DNA of 64,000 nucleotides from Cenococcum geophilum 1.58 (lineage: Eukaryota > Ascomycota > Dothideomycetes > Gloniales > Gloniaceae), in assembly GCA_001692895.1 (NCBI GenBank), contig KV748197.1, positions 129,813 through 193,812 of the forward strand, in the 5' to 3' direction. Of the stretch, positions 22,714-33,843 are shown piece after piece. Positions within the stretch are counted from its first letter, which is position 1. Each line of letters begins with the position of its first letter. Below the pieces are notes generated by a model that was given only the letters and a program-made list of their open reading frames with translations, did not search any database and was not told where the DNA came from. The translations under genes and the position numbers were made by a program.

Positions 22714-25556
22714 CAGTGCTTTTATCCATATTCAGTATTGATTAACGATTATTGAATATTGAATATTGACGGTCAATATGCAATATCAATACGATATGTT
22801 CAATACTGAAAGTTATTGAATATTGACAATTTTTGGGGTTGAGGTAGTAAAAAATTATATAGATGCCTCGGTAGATGACTTTGGCCCCTAAGCGATACGT
22901 GCGTATTTCAAATTTATTAGGTAAACCCATACAAAATTAAAATGCACGAACATTGCACGTTGGTTTATAGAATATTGCATACCACATCGTTAGTTTTTAC
23001 GCGCCCTACATACACCCAATCTTCAACTACCTTATCTTTGACCAACGCCATGCCTTCCTCATCTACCAATACAACAGACGACGATAATATATCTACCTCT
23101 GCTATTTCGGAGCTTGATTCGGATCAGTTTACCTACTCTGGCGATGGCGACGCGTCGAGTAACTCTGCACCAAGTACACCAGGTGTAACTTCCTCTCAAT
23201 TGCCTCGTAAAAGACGAAGACTTACTGCTACTTCTACTTGGCAATTTGCCCGCGATCCTCTTCCTCATGAAGCTACCCGCGATGGCAAGAATCGAATCTG
23301 GTACTGCTCAATGTGCGAATGGGACTCTGCCTCTTTGACATCCGTTCGCGCCCACCTTGACAAAAAGCATGGTATAGAGATTCAAGCTGGAGAGGTCAAA
23401 GCAAAGCGACTGCGGCAGGAACGCCTTACGAATATACTAAGCAAATTGGAAGGCTCTAAACAGCTCGAACGCGAAGCTTAAAAAGAGCAGATCCTTCAAG
23501 GCGCCATCAATCGCGAGGCCTTCAACGAAGCTCTTGTACAACTAATTGCTGTACGCAATCTACCATACAATGCGGCTACCTGGCCAGAGCTACACGCGTT
23601 ACTTATGACGGTCAATTATACTGCTGAGGAAGTTGCAATTAATGCGGTAGGAACTATACCAAAGCTAATTAAGCAATCGTACTTAGTACATCGCAAGATC
23701 CTAAAAGAAAAGCTTCAAGGCTCTCTCTCAAAAATCCACTTCTCAATTAATATGTGGACGTCACCAAATCACCGCTCCCTCCAAGCAATCGTCGCCCATT
23801 TTATTGACGCGGAAACAAGGCAGTTACGGAAGGCTCTACTTGCTCTACCAGAGCTTCCCTCACATGGTGGCGAAGACCAAGCCAACGCCTTTCTTCAAGT
23901 TACTGAGAGCTATGGAATTCTAGGTAGAATTGGCTATATTTGCGGCGACAATCACGGCGCGAACGATAAGATATGTCGCCATATATCTGCGGGCCTTAAG
24001 GCAAGAGGACTCCCCTACTGGGACCCAGTTCACCACCGAATTCGATGTAGTGGCCATATCATCAATCTTGCCCTTCAAGCCTTCCTCTACCTTAAAGATA
24101 AAGACGCGATTGACGAAGCCGTTCGGCAAGTCTCACTTGATGAGAACTCAACAATTGACAAGAAGCTCGCACAAAAAATAAAGGAAGCAAAGGCTGCAGG
24201 CTGGAGGGAGATTGGTACGCTTAGTAAAGTTCACAACCTCATCGTACATATTCGGGCGTCGGAAGCTCGCTATAATGAGTTCAAAGCCTTAGCCGGGCGA
24301 TCAGTTCCTTTGGATAATAATACTCGGTGAAACTCGTGGTTTACCGTACTTAAGGTTATCAAGGATGAGAAAGTTCAAACGGCAATTGATACGTACTCTC
24401 GGAACTGGTATAGGGAAGTAAAAGATGACTACCTCTCACCTGAAGATTGGCAGATTATTGACGACACGCACGCCTTCTTAAAGCCGTTCTACGAGGTTAC
24501 AATAATGAACCAAAGCGACTTCTCATCAATTGATCAAACGCTATATACTATGGATATTCTTATTAAACACTTCGAGCGTTCAAAGGTAAGCTTTTTGGAG
24601 GCTATTAAGGCTCTGCTAATTGGCAATTTTAGGATCGATATCGCCCAAATCAACGCCTTCTCTCTGCCATTATCACCAGCTGGTATACCTTTGACAAATA
24701 CTACAAGCTCACTGACGACACCTCTGCGTACGCAGCCTCAATCCTACTTCACCCCTCGCGTCGGAAGACTTATATTGAGAGGCACTGGAATAAGAAGTGG
24801 CACAAGCAATCATTTACTGCAGTGAGGAAGCTTTGGGAGGACCACTATATGGAACGCTCAACCAGCTCTACGGCTTCCAAATCTACTGAATCTACTGAGC
24901 CTTCCGAAACCAAACTCTACATGCGAATGCTTAACGTCACTAGTAGTGTCGAGGAAGAGTATGAGGAATTCATCAAAGGAAAGCCTACCTCAATACGAGG
25001 CACGGCTCTTGACTAGTGGCTTGATCCTACTCACCAAGCTGACTACCCACGACTCTCTCAGATGGCTATTGATATATTATCTATTCCATCTATGTCAGCA
25101 GAGGCCGAGCGAGTATTTTCAGGTGCACGGCGAACGGTCTCATGGGACCGTATGTCACTCGGAAGTACGAATATTGAGCGTACGGAGTGCTTAAAGAGTT
25201 GGTTGCTCAGTAATATTACGGCTGGGGGAGGGCTTGTGGCAACGAGCGTAATGGAAGACGCTTTTGGCGTCTTGGCAAATCAAGAAGGAGAGCCTAAGAA
25301 GCTACTGCCAACTACACCAAGCCAAGGATCGTGAAGTTGGCGATAGTGGTGAGAGTAGGGGTGAGAGGGCAGCTGTATTTTGGAGCTCTACTAAGGCCTA
25401 GAGCAGTACGGAGCTTGACTACAACTATATTACTATACCGAGACTTTACATAAGTAATTTGGATTCAATATTCAGTAAAATTTCAATATAAAATTTGGTT
25501 TCAATATCAACTTCAATACGGTCTCATATTGATATTGAATATTGATAAAAGGCCTG
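22714..25556 (+). mobile_element. hAT DNA transposon, nearly complete, young
   Basis: Begins CAGTGCTTTTATCC and ends GATAAAAGGCCTG. Both ends carry subterminal repeats of ATATTGAATATTGA type. The 8-bp target duplication GCCTACCC is exact (22706-22713, 25557-25564). Base composition is close to normal genes, unlike the gypsy host. The single transposase gene is only lightly damaged. Confidence 0.95.
23050..25334 (+). pseudogene. hAT transposase with BED-type zinc finger, lightly broken
   Basis: From ATG 23050 (an in-frame ATG also exists at 22942). A serine/threonine-rich N-terminus is followed by a BED-like finger (WYCSMCEWDSASLTSVRAHL, then DKKH). The RNase-H-like core has HFSINMWTSPNHRSLQAIVA, ICGDNHGANDKI and RCSGHIINLALQ. 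The C-terminal dimerisation block is MSAEAERVFSGARRTVSWDR and ERTECLKSW. Damage: TAA at 23479 (CAA to TAA), TGA at 24328 replacing the first tryptophan of the conserved TRWNSW, a frameshift near 24615, TAG soon after (about 24634) and TAG at 25014. The natural end is at 25334. Roughly 760 residues originally; inactive as it stands. Confidence 0.92.
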
Positions 25557-26357
25557 GCCTACCCTAGAGAAAATAATACTTATAAAATTATTAGTAACCA
25601 TTACTACTAGCCTAGAATAGTTATAGATATTAACCGTTATATACAGAACTATAACGGCTATTATAGGTCTATAAGTCTATAAAATAAAACCCATTCTAAT
25701 ATCTAACCGCCCTTAGCAGTATATCTTTATAGACTTCTATAAGCTACTTATAGACCGTAATAGATACGATATAGTTATAATTCTAGTTAGCCGCTTTAGT
25801 AAGCGCCTATTTTTAATTCCCTATTATAAGAATATTAATACTAAAGAGGCGGCCTAATTATATATCTACTAAATTACGGGTTACTAAATACGATTTTATC
25901 TAATTATGGGCTATAATTTATATTAGCTTTTTAAAACAAGTGTACCTAAATCTTAGGCATTAGGCTAAAGCTTTTTATAGTATATTACCTCTAAATAGAC
26001 AATTGGACAGAGATTATAAATTAATACCTAGACTAGGGGCTTTAGCCCTTTATTAACTACTTCTAGAATAATAAGGCTAAACTACTACCCCTTATAGACT
26101 ATACCTAAGCAACCCTATCCTATAATTTTACTAAATTCGCCTCTATTTATATCAGGAATTTTCTTTTTAGGCACGTTGTTGCAAATTGCGGCAATTTGCT
26201 GCAAACTGTGCGATTCGGGCAGTCGTATATGGTCGTTAGCGATTCGCGCAAACCGCGCGTTTCGCAACAAAATTACAGCATCTGCTAGCAAATTGCAGCA
26301 AAATGCTTAACTACCAAACTAATTCTAGCTTTTTGCTACCCTACAAATAAATAGCGT

Positions 26358-26455
26358 GTAAACTGTACGAACTATACAAACTGTACGAACCGTACGAACT
26401 GTACGAACTGTACGAACTGTACGAACTGTACAAACTGTACGAACTGTATAAATTG
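26358..26455. repeat. 10-bp tandem repeat GAACTGTACG
   Basis: About ten copies of GAACTGTACG with RIP-like A/T variants, next to the left end of the inverted-repeat element. Confidence 0.9.
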
Positions 26456-26620
26456 TAACTATATAAATTATTATTATATTATATAATAACCAAATTATCA
26501 TATATTCCCATAGATTTCTATAATATACTTTTAAATATATTTATATTATAACTATATAAAATATAGAGCTATCTACTTTAGGCATTAAGGGGGAAGCCTC
26601 TCGTAGAGGCTCCAAATTAT

Positions 26621-26648
26621 CTACCTGCCTGCCTGCCTGCCTACCTAC

Positions 26649-26683
<35 letters not shown>

Positions 26684-26687
26684 TCTA

Positions 26688-26718
<31 letters not shown>

Positions 26719-26725
26719 GCCTATA
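26621..26725. repeat. Tetranucleotide microsatellite CTGC/CTAC/CTGT/CTAT
   Basis: Continuous 4-bp array shifting from CTGC to CTGT to CTAT and back to CTGT, with continuation of degraded copies to about 26765. Confidence 0.95.
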
Positions 26726-26829
26726 CCTACCCGTCTATGCCTACCTATCTGTGCCTACCTGTCTATATCACCTTGATTCGATCGATCGATCAAATCGTTT
26801 ATTGTGTTCGCTGGCTGGTCGTTCGAACG

Positions 26830-27170
26830 GTTGTCGTGTGGCTCTAGCAGCGGTCGTGTGGCTCTGGCGACGGTCGTCCAGCTCTGACGGTCGTCTGGCT
26901 CTGGCGACGGTCATCTGGCTCTGGCGACGGTCGTCTAGCTCTGACGACGGTCGTCTAGCTCTTGGCGACGGTCATCTGGCTCTGGCGACGGTCGTCTAGC
27001 TCTGACGACGGTCGTCTGGCTCTGACGGTCGCCTAGCCTCTGGCCGACGGTCATCTGGCGACGGCGACGGGTCGTCTAGCTCTGACGACGGTCGTCTAGC
27101 ACTGGCGACGGTCGTCTAGCTCCGGCCGATGGTCGTCTGGCTCCGGCGACGGTCGTCTGCTGGCTGTCGT
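26830..27170. repeat. ~20-bp GC-rich minisatellite GGCGACGGTCGTCTGGCTCT
   Basis: About 16 imperfect copies built on CGACGGTCGTCTGGCTCTGG, with A/G changes in the GTC(G/A)TC core. GC-rich against the AT-rich host and free of strong RIP. Confidence 0.9.
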
Positions 27171-27301
27171 GTTCTGGTGTCTTCCTAGGTAGGGAGGGAA
27201 TGTAAGGAAGGGTAAAAAATGGGTGGTTACCTAGGTGTATATAAGGGGGGTATACTTGGCAGAGGTACGTGTAGAGAGGCTATCGGGAATATAGCGGGGA
27301 C

Positions 27302-28320
27302 CCGATGCAGAGCTTCGCGTAAGCCCTCCGTACGCAGAGCTTCGCGCAGAAGCCTCGTGCAGAGCCTCTGTACGTAAGAGCTTCCGTATAGAGCTTCCGT
27401 GTAGAGCCTCGTGGCAAAGCTTCGTGTAGAGCTTCGTTGTAGAGCTTTGTGCAGAGCTTTGTGCAGAGCTTCCGTGCAGAGCTTCGTGCAGAGCTTCCGT
27501 GCAGGAGCTTCGTGCAGAGCTTCGTGTAGAGCTTCGTGTTAGAGCTTCGTGTAGAGCCTTCGTTGTAGAGCTTTCGTGTGTAGAGCTCGTGTAGAAGCTT
27601 TCCGTGCAGAGCTTCGTGAGAGCTTCGTGCAGAAGCTTCGTGCAGAGCTTCGTGTAGAGCTTCCGTGCAGAGCTTCGTGTGCAGAGCTTCGTGCAGAGCT
27701 TCGTGTGTAGAGCTTCGTGGTAGAGCTTCGTGTAGAGCCTTGTGCAGAGCCTCTGTACGCAGAGCTTTATGTAGAGCCTCGTGTAGAGCCTCGTGTAAAG
27801 CTTTGTGCAGAGCTTCGGTGTTAGAGCCTTGTATAGAGCTTCGTGCAGAGCTTTTCCGTATAGAGCTTCGTGTAGAGCCTCGTGCAGAGCCTCTTGTACG
27901 TAGAGCTTTGTGTAGAGCCTTGTGTAGAGCCTCGTGCAAAGCTTCGTGTAAAGCCTTCGTGCAGAGCTTCGTGTAGAGCTTCGTGTTAGAGCTTCGGGTA
28001 GAGCTTTTCGTGTAGGAGCTTTATGTAGAGAGCTTTATGTAGAGCTTTGTGGTAGAGCTTTTGGTGTAGAGCTTCGGTTGGTAGAGCTTCGTGGAGAGCT
28101 TCGTGTAGAGCTTCGTGTAGAGCTTCGTGTAGAGCTTCGTGTAGAGCTTCGTGTAGAGCTTCGTGTAGAGCTTCGTGTAGAGCTTCGTGTAGAGCTTCGT
28201 GTAGAGCTTCGTGCAGAGCTTCGTGTAGAGCCTCGTGCAGAGCCTTTGTACGTAGAGCTTTGTGTAGAGCCTTGTGCAAAGCTCTGTGTAGAGCCCCGTG
28301 TAGAGCTTCGTGCAGAGCTT
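27302..28320. repeat. 12-bp minisatellite GCAGAGCTTCGT, about 80 copies
   Basis: Same 12-bp family as the arrays at 8540-8831 and 9019-9185, here over 1 kb with frequent 1-bp indels and C/T variants. The most regular part is 28085-28225 (GTAGAGCTTC GT unit). Long frames on both strands here (HEAL- or VELR-type repeats) are artefacts of a unit length divisible by three. Confidence 0.93.
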
Positions 28321-28938
28321 TTATGGTATTTTTGTTGCAGCCGAAAATTAGGGTTTAGCAATTTGCGGCGATTTGCACAAGTAGCCTGTGTGTTTGTAGT
28401 AAATCGCTGCAAATCGCCGCAAATTGCCAAAATTGCGACTTACGCAGGTTTTGCAGACCCCGATTTTCGCTTGCAACAACGTGCCCCAAAAAAAAAAATC
28501 CTGATGTAACGAAAAATAGGCTACTTACCCTATACTAGCTTTAACTAGGAAAAACTAAAAGGACCCTAAACTATATTAAAAAAAACTATTTTATAAAGAA
28601 GCCTAGTAATACGCTAAGCACTTAGAAGAAGCTTAGATAGTAGCCTATATAAATCTAAAAAAGGCTTAAAAATTAATAAAATAGTAAATAAATATAGACG
28701 CGAGCCTAACTTTACCGTAAGTATTATAGTTTAGGTTATAATAAAAAACTAAAAGACGGAATAACCTAGCTATAAGCTAGACTATTATATAGTAGGACTA
28801 TATAAGGTTCTTAAAAAAATAGGCAACTTATATAAGGTAAAGCTCTTAAATTTAATTAAGGTTTACCCTATTTTCTTACTAGATAAGATATAGACAGCTA
28901 TAAATTACCTATTACCTAAATAAAAGAATAAACCTCCT

Positions 28939-29284
28939 TGTAACGGGACTAGCCCAGTTACAGTAGGAATGTTTCGGTGAAACACTTGACAGACGAATTC
29001 CGACGCTTTGACCGAATTCTGCCGAATTCTGCCAGCTTAAGCGACTTCTGCCAAGTTCTGTCAAGATCAATCGAATTCTACCGAAGTCCATCGAAGACCG
29101 CGTGCGCACGTACGCACGTATTGACCACCAAGACCCCTAACTATTTAATTATAAGATTATCTCGTTATTCCTTTCTCTTCCTTACGCAACGTCTTGTTCT
29201 CTGCAAGAGCTATATACCCTTAGATTTAGATAGAATTTATATTATTCCTTCGAATCTTCCCTGGGGTCTCTTCGCGCCCTAATA
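28939..29284 (+). mobile_element. Solo LTR, 346 bp
   Basis: Begins TGTAACGGGACTAGCCCAG and ends CGCGCCCTAATA (CA probably changed to TA). 5-bp duplication CTCCT at 28934-28938 and 29285-29289. Only moderate RIP. Contains several GAATTC-type words and CTCTTCC runs. It separates two parts of the gypsy integrase C-terminus. Confidence 0.85.
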
Positions 29285-29620
29285 CTCCTCTATAAATTTA
29301 AGTTAATAGTAAATAGAAAATTAAAGAAATACTAGCCTATAAACTAGTAAGAAGAGCGCTAAAGTACCGCGTTTAATAAAAGGGCTATAATTTAGACTTA
29401 ACTTAGTACCCTACTTAGAACTTATAGGCTACCCCTAAAAGCTTAAAGAGTTTTATACCTAATACCCTAATATACCTAGACCTCTAAAGTACCTTAATAA
29501 GTAAATAAAATACCAGTATAGTAAAAATAATAGGTTACCTATTAAGTATAAAGATAAGAATACCTTATAGATATAATATAGATATATAAAGCGTAAGGGC
29601 AGGCTTTTTCAGAGGGGGGG

Positions 29621-29936
29621 TAATATTACAGCGCTAGTGGAAAACGGTAGATTATAGTAGACGTTATAGTAGACGCAGAGTTATATAAGCTTATATAACT
29701 CTAGGACCGTATAAAACTTTAAATGGTACTACTTGTCTTCTCCTTTCCTTTCTTTAGTTTTAGATTCTCGTTTATAGACTACCAATTATACAGGCTTGCG
29801 CACGTTGTATTGCCATGCCAGTGCCTCGATTAACTAAGTCGTTAATAGTTAATATATTCCTATACGTCTCCTATTTAAGCTTAAAGCCTAATAAGGTTAA
29901 TCCATTTATCCTAATTAGCTTAGTTCGGTAATATTA
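29621..29936 (+). repeat. Putative 3' LTR of the 20-29.9-kb gypsy relic
   Basis: Starts TAATATTACAGCGC immediately after the purine tract at 29611-29620 and ends TAATATTA; TG/CA ends may have become TA by RIP. No second copy was found to confirm it. 29937-30177 is AT-rich and shows nothing recognisable. Confidence 0.5.
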
Positions 29937-30179
29937 CCATTATAGTAACAGCTTAGGTAGGTTAAGAAGTTATATTAAAAGGTAGTTATAAAGATAAATA
30001 AAGGATTTAGTAATAAATAGCAATTCAATAAGGGATAGGATCAATTTAATTAATTAATTAAATTAGGTGTAATACGATAAGTCACCTAGGCTATAACTGT
30101 TAATTAGTAGTCCGTGCACTAATTATAAGAAATAAATAAGGACTCTCTATCTATTCAAACTATAAAGAAAAGGAAGCTA

Positions 30180-31941
30180 ACGTAGCTGACCGGGAAGCGA
30201 GCCACCCTACGTAGCCAGCCACATACAGGTAATATTTGATCAATTTATAATAAAATTAATAACGAGCTTATATATATTTTAAATAGGCCAAATTAAAGCT
30301 TTTATATTACTATTTGGACTATAATATTACTTAAATTAATTTAACTACGTTATGGTAGTAATATAAACTCACGCGCCGACCAATTATATGAGCGACTACT
30401 ATATTCCTATAACGTCCCTTTTTAGATTAACGACCTGTTAATCTACTTATTTATAGGCTATAAATTAGACCCAAATACCTATATAGAGCCTTCTATAAGC
30501 TAGGATATAGAGAATTAAATATACCTACTGGTTTACGCACTCTAAAGATACTAACGACTTTACTAGAGCTTAATATTGCTATATTAAGTAGAGCCGTTCT
30601 AAGCCCTAGTGAGTATAATTAGAATTAGGCTTACCTCTCTTATATAAGAGTTTTTAAAATAGTAGTAGGATTATAGAGTAGAAGGCCTATAGCTTTTTAG
30701 GCGCTGCAAATTATATTAGGGGTAAATGCCTATATACGCCTTTGGGTAGAGCTTTAAAAAATATTCCTTATTAACGCCTAAGTGGCTATATTAATATAAG
30801 TCATCTACTTACTTCCTATAGTAGTAAGAGAGTGGCCCAAAATAACCTATATCTAGTGGTTAAAGCCTATAAGTTAAATAAGGTAGTAGGGCTACTAGAA
30901 CGGTTTTATATACAAGTATATACTAAATAAATTGCTAGATAAAGTGGCTTAAATAGTTATCCATTAAAAATAGGCGATATTACTATATTCTACCGTTGGA
31001 ATCTTCTATAGAGTGTCTTATATACTTATTATAATGTTTAATATAATATAGGCCTAAAGAGTTCTCTATTTACCTACTAGAGGAGGTAGCGTATATATAT
31101 CTATAAAGGCCCTTATTTTGCTTACTAATTTAATACTATTCTTCTAGATAGGTTTACGCCTTCTAAATTAAGAATATAGGTAGTAAAGAGCTGTTAGTAT
31201 AAATCGTCTTAATAATATATACCGACTTACGAGAGCCTAGCTATATAACTATTAAATTTTTTAACCTCTCCCTATATATCTTACCTAGTATAATTACCTA
31301 GGCTACCGCTATAAGGCCTAGCATTACCCCCTTCTTATTAAAGTTGCTAATAAATTTTAAATGCTTAACTTAATATTACTTATAAATGGTATAGAAGAAA
31401 GTAAACCAATTATATATAACTACTAGATTATTATTTTAAGCTCTCTAGCAGTTAAGCTAACGACTTAATATAGTACTGAGACCGTGGTATTAAACGAATC
31501 TTTGCCCCTAGTGTTTATCTATAATTTAGCCTTTTCCTAAAAGGGAATAAGCTATTTTTAAGAGTATATTAACCTTTAATAAAAGGCCTTACGATTAATA
31601 TTTATAGATCTATTTAATAATTTACTGTTTTTATAAAGGATATAATAAACCTAGGTAAGCTTTATGTTATAAGAGACAGCTAATAAGATAATATCTAACG
31701 GTAGATCTGGGTCTGTGGGCGCTAGAGGCCTTACGAATTAACGGCTTAGTACTAGAAGAAAGATCTTGTATAATATTTTGTATAGTAATCTCGGCTTTAT
31801 AAGAGGGTAAAGATTAATTTAGCATCTTGTAATATGCTAAGGCTTTTTAATTTTAGTGTAATTTGCTATAAAATTAAAAATAGTAGGAATATTCTGGTGT
31901 GGCTCGCTATGTGGGGTAGCTCGCTTCCTAGTCAACTACGT
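30180..31941. mobile_element. Fot1/pogo-like DNA transposon relic, 1.76 kb
   Basis: Inverted ends of about 45 bp: ACGTAGCTGACCGGGAAGCG at 30180 and its degraded complement ending GTCAACTACGT at 31941, with the TA duplication at 30178-30179 and 31942-31943. Length and ends fit Fot1-like elements. The interior is so mutated that no transposase motif can be read with confidence, so the family rests on the ends. Confidence 0.75.
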
Positions 31942-31943
31942 TA

Positions 31944-32150
31944 TATATATATGAGGAAAGTATCGGAAATTAAGGGGAAATAAGGGGGGGGGTACGTAAT
32001 AGGAATAGGGGGTAGTAGTATAACCGGAATAGGGACAAGGATAGGGTAATAGGCTAAATCCAACCTAAATCGATAATAACGTTATTGTTGAGACTACTGA
32101 CCCTTAGTGCTCTGGCTAATCCAAAAGGGGTGTTTTTAAACTTACTATGG
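31944..32150. other. Short unassigned spacer
   Basis: G-rich strand with GGGGAAATAAGGGGGGGGG near 31975 and AT-rich remainder; no gene or repeat family recognised. Confidence 0.5.
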
Positions 32151-32359
32151 TATCCGGCGAAAGATTATACACTATTGGTACGTTGCAGGGGTTCCTTGCA
32201 GAGCATTTTACACCAATAAGAAAGCCGGTTTATATAGAAAACATGAACCTTCTTAATTGTCCTCCTTTTTCATCTGCTGGAAAAATGAATTAAAGATAAG
32301 CCGCAAGCCACCCAACCCCCCTGCAACGTACCGACAATGTACAATACTTTCGCCGGACA
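32151..32359. mobile_element. 209-bp MITE with ~42-bp inverted repeats
   Basis: TATCCGGCGAAAG...CTTTCGCCGGACA (left TG probably changed to TA) with inverted similarity extending to GGTACGTTGCAGGGG / CCCCTGCAACGTACC. Target duplication not resolved. Little RIP. No coding capacity. Confidence 0.75.
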
Positions 32360-32408
32360 TTATAGTACTGAATATCCTCTTTAAACTCCGACGGTATAAA
32401 CCTGCCTA

Positions 32409-33578
32409 TCCGCCCCACGGACTATTCGCTTACGCTTATAGTCCTACGCAGCTTAACGGAACACCGGGTTTAACGGAACGTGTACCTAAGATCAAGCCTC
32501 ACCTATTTCCTTATATAATTAAATCACGATAACCATGCCTATAGAATCCGAAATTATTAAGATACGCGTATAAGATACACTTCGTAAGTTATTATATATA
32601 AAAACACCTAATATTTAATTAGCAGCCCGCCTATATAACGCGCCGTTTAAACATATCTATAACCGCGTTAACGGCATTAAGAGTAAGATGCAGAGGCCTG
32701 GTAGTAATAAGATACTTAATTAACACTAAAAAGGCCATGCTCCTATCCTATATTAATTAAATAGACCGCCTTAAAGTCGGCGCGCTATTTCACCAAGTCT
32801 ATAATTGCGCGCAGCGTATCCTTAAGCTTTATGCGCTTAACGGCACTCTTAAACGCGACTGGACTAAGAGATTTCTTAAATAAAACCTAATAGTATATAA
32901 GGTTAAACAGAAGCCTATAGAGATTAATTAAGCTACTATAAATAATCCTGCCGCGATATAGGAATATAAAGAAGCAATAGGGTATTCTACTATATAATAA
33001 ATATAACTTTAACAAGTCTGGATTTTATATTAAAATTAGTGGCAGCTAGTAGATAGTTACGCGTATATCAGACACTAAAAGAATGCACTTAGCCAGTAAG
33101 ATAAATCGTAATTTCGCGTTGGTGTTAGAGCGCTAGGAAGAATGCCGTACTTTGCTTATTAGTAGAGGAGGACCTTCATTTAATATAGGTAGTAGTACGC
33201 GCCTATGTAAAGCGTTAAAGAACCAACCAACGGGTTGTTTAAAAGGGAGGCTTAATATCTGCAGTAGATGGACGGCTTAAAGTATTATAACGAGTTTAAA
33301 AGGAAGCAGAGAAGGCAGGTAGGGCGGCTGTACGTACGGTGAAGAAGTAGGTAAAGGAGGACGCTACACAACGTGCAGGGGCCTTAGACTTGTAATATTT
33401 GGCAGGATTGTAGCTAGGCTATTGCTTAAGGTGCTCCACTAAGGATTTCTGTATATATGTAGCCTACGTAGAAATCTATAGCTTTAAAATCATGTGGTAG
33501 GGCTCGTGTTCCGTTGAGCTTGGTGTTCCGTTAAGCTATATAGGACTATAAGCGTAAGCGAATAGTCTGTGGGGCGGA
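32409..33578 (+). mobile_element. Internally deleted pogo/Fot1-like element, 1.17 kb
   Basis: Terminal inverted repeats of about 75 bp (TCCGCCCCACGGACTATTCG at 32409; complement ending GTGGGGCGGA at 33578) flanked by TA (32407-32408, 33579-33580). The N-terminal half of a pogo transposase is readable at 32535-33060: MPIESEIIKIRVQDTLRKL, psq-type HTH, CENP-B HTH near 32860 (TKRFLK), IYNFNKSGFYIKI near 33000. From about 33150 the sequence jumps to the usual basic C-terminal tail. The central catalytic part is missing, so the element was non-autonomous before RIP. Confidence 0.82.
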
Positions 33579-33580
33579 TA

Positions 33581-33843
33581 ATTGTAAACTAGTCGAACCA
33601 CTAGCCGGGCTAACAGCTTGGGGGGTTATGGAAAAACTCGGTAGGGTTACAAAGTTTAACGGGGTTATAACTATTCTGACCTTACTTAGCTTCTAACCCC
33701 GCTAAGCTTCTATATATGCAGCGTATATATAAAAAAAAAAATTTATAAAATTAAAATTTATATTAACTATTTAATAAATCGTAAATATTATATAACGTAA
33801 GGAATGTATATACGGGGTATATATATTCCGCTAGCTACTACTA
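33581..33843. other. AT-rich spacer
   Basis: 263 bp with poly-A and TATATA runs; no gene or repeat recognised. Confidence 0.5.

Larger units (their letters stand above)
26170..28485. mobile_element. Non-autonomous inverted-repeat element rich in minisatellites
   Basis: Ends GGCACGTTGTTGCAA (26170-26184) and TTGCAACAACGTGCC (28471-28485) are perfect inverted repeats. Beyond them weaker inverted similarity continues (ATCAGGA... / ...TCCTGAT), so the true ends may lie about 20 bp further out and no duplication could be fixed. Subterminal DNA on both sides is full of GCAAATTGC/GCGGCAATTTGC words. The interior is a 10-bp repeat, a tetranucleotide run, a ~20-bp GC-rich minisatellite and a long 12-bp minisatellite. 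No transposase. It lies in gypsy integrase coding DNA. Confidence 0.75.
20930..29600 (+). pseudogene. Ty3/gypsy pol polyprotein, fragmented
   Basis: Residual reads ignoring stops: LNKGFIKPSQVPFTSSF (reverse transcriptase, near 21090), FRTYYRLYKYKALPFKLTN near 21345, YEEYIYKVLQRLYKASLQVN near 21510 resuming as GFIISINRIKADLEKTTII at 21745 directly beyond the solo LTR. Integrase: PRIVIDINRYIQNYNGYY near 25615, NYGPQFISAF near 25910, NWTEIINQYLD near 26000, LPLIDYTQATL near 26085. C-terminus near 28690-28910: VNKYRREPNFTVS, LDYYIVGPYKVLKKIGN (one stop), then YPQKLKEFYTQYPNIPRP near 29425. The continuity across each insertion proves the nesting. Confidence 0.82.
20040..29936 (+). mobile_element. 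Ty3/gypsy retrotransposon relic interrupted by four insertions
   Basis: Plus-strand pol can be followed in pieces: a protease-like area at about 20050-20350, reverse transcriptase at 20930-21610 and onward from 21743, RNase H to about 22200, integrase in 22400-22713 and 25565-26160, and the integrase C-terminus at 28510-28930 and 29290-29600. A purine tract AGAGGGGGGG (29611-29620) precedes a putative 3' LTR (29621-29936). Insertions: solo LTR 21616-21742, hAT 22714-25556, minisatellite element 26170-28485, solo LTR 28939-29284. The 5' LTR was not found. All coding DNA is RIP-degraded. Confidence 0.8.

Noticed and set aside
26621..27170. Possible CRISPR-like regular spacing
   Set aside because: Contiguous micro- and minisatellite units with no unique spacers, in a eukaryotic genome.
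27280..28509. Long repetitive frames (HEALHEAL, RSSTRSST, VELRVELR types)
   Set aside because: Same 12-bp minisatellite; frames change wherever a 1-bp indel occurs.
28977..29282. 101-residue open frame on plus strand
   Set aside because: Lies wholly inside a solo LTR with no protein-like features.
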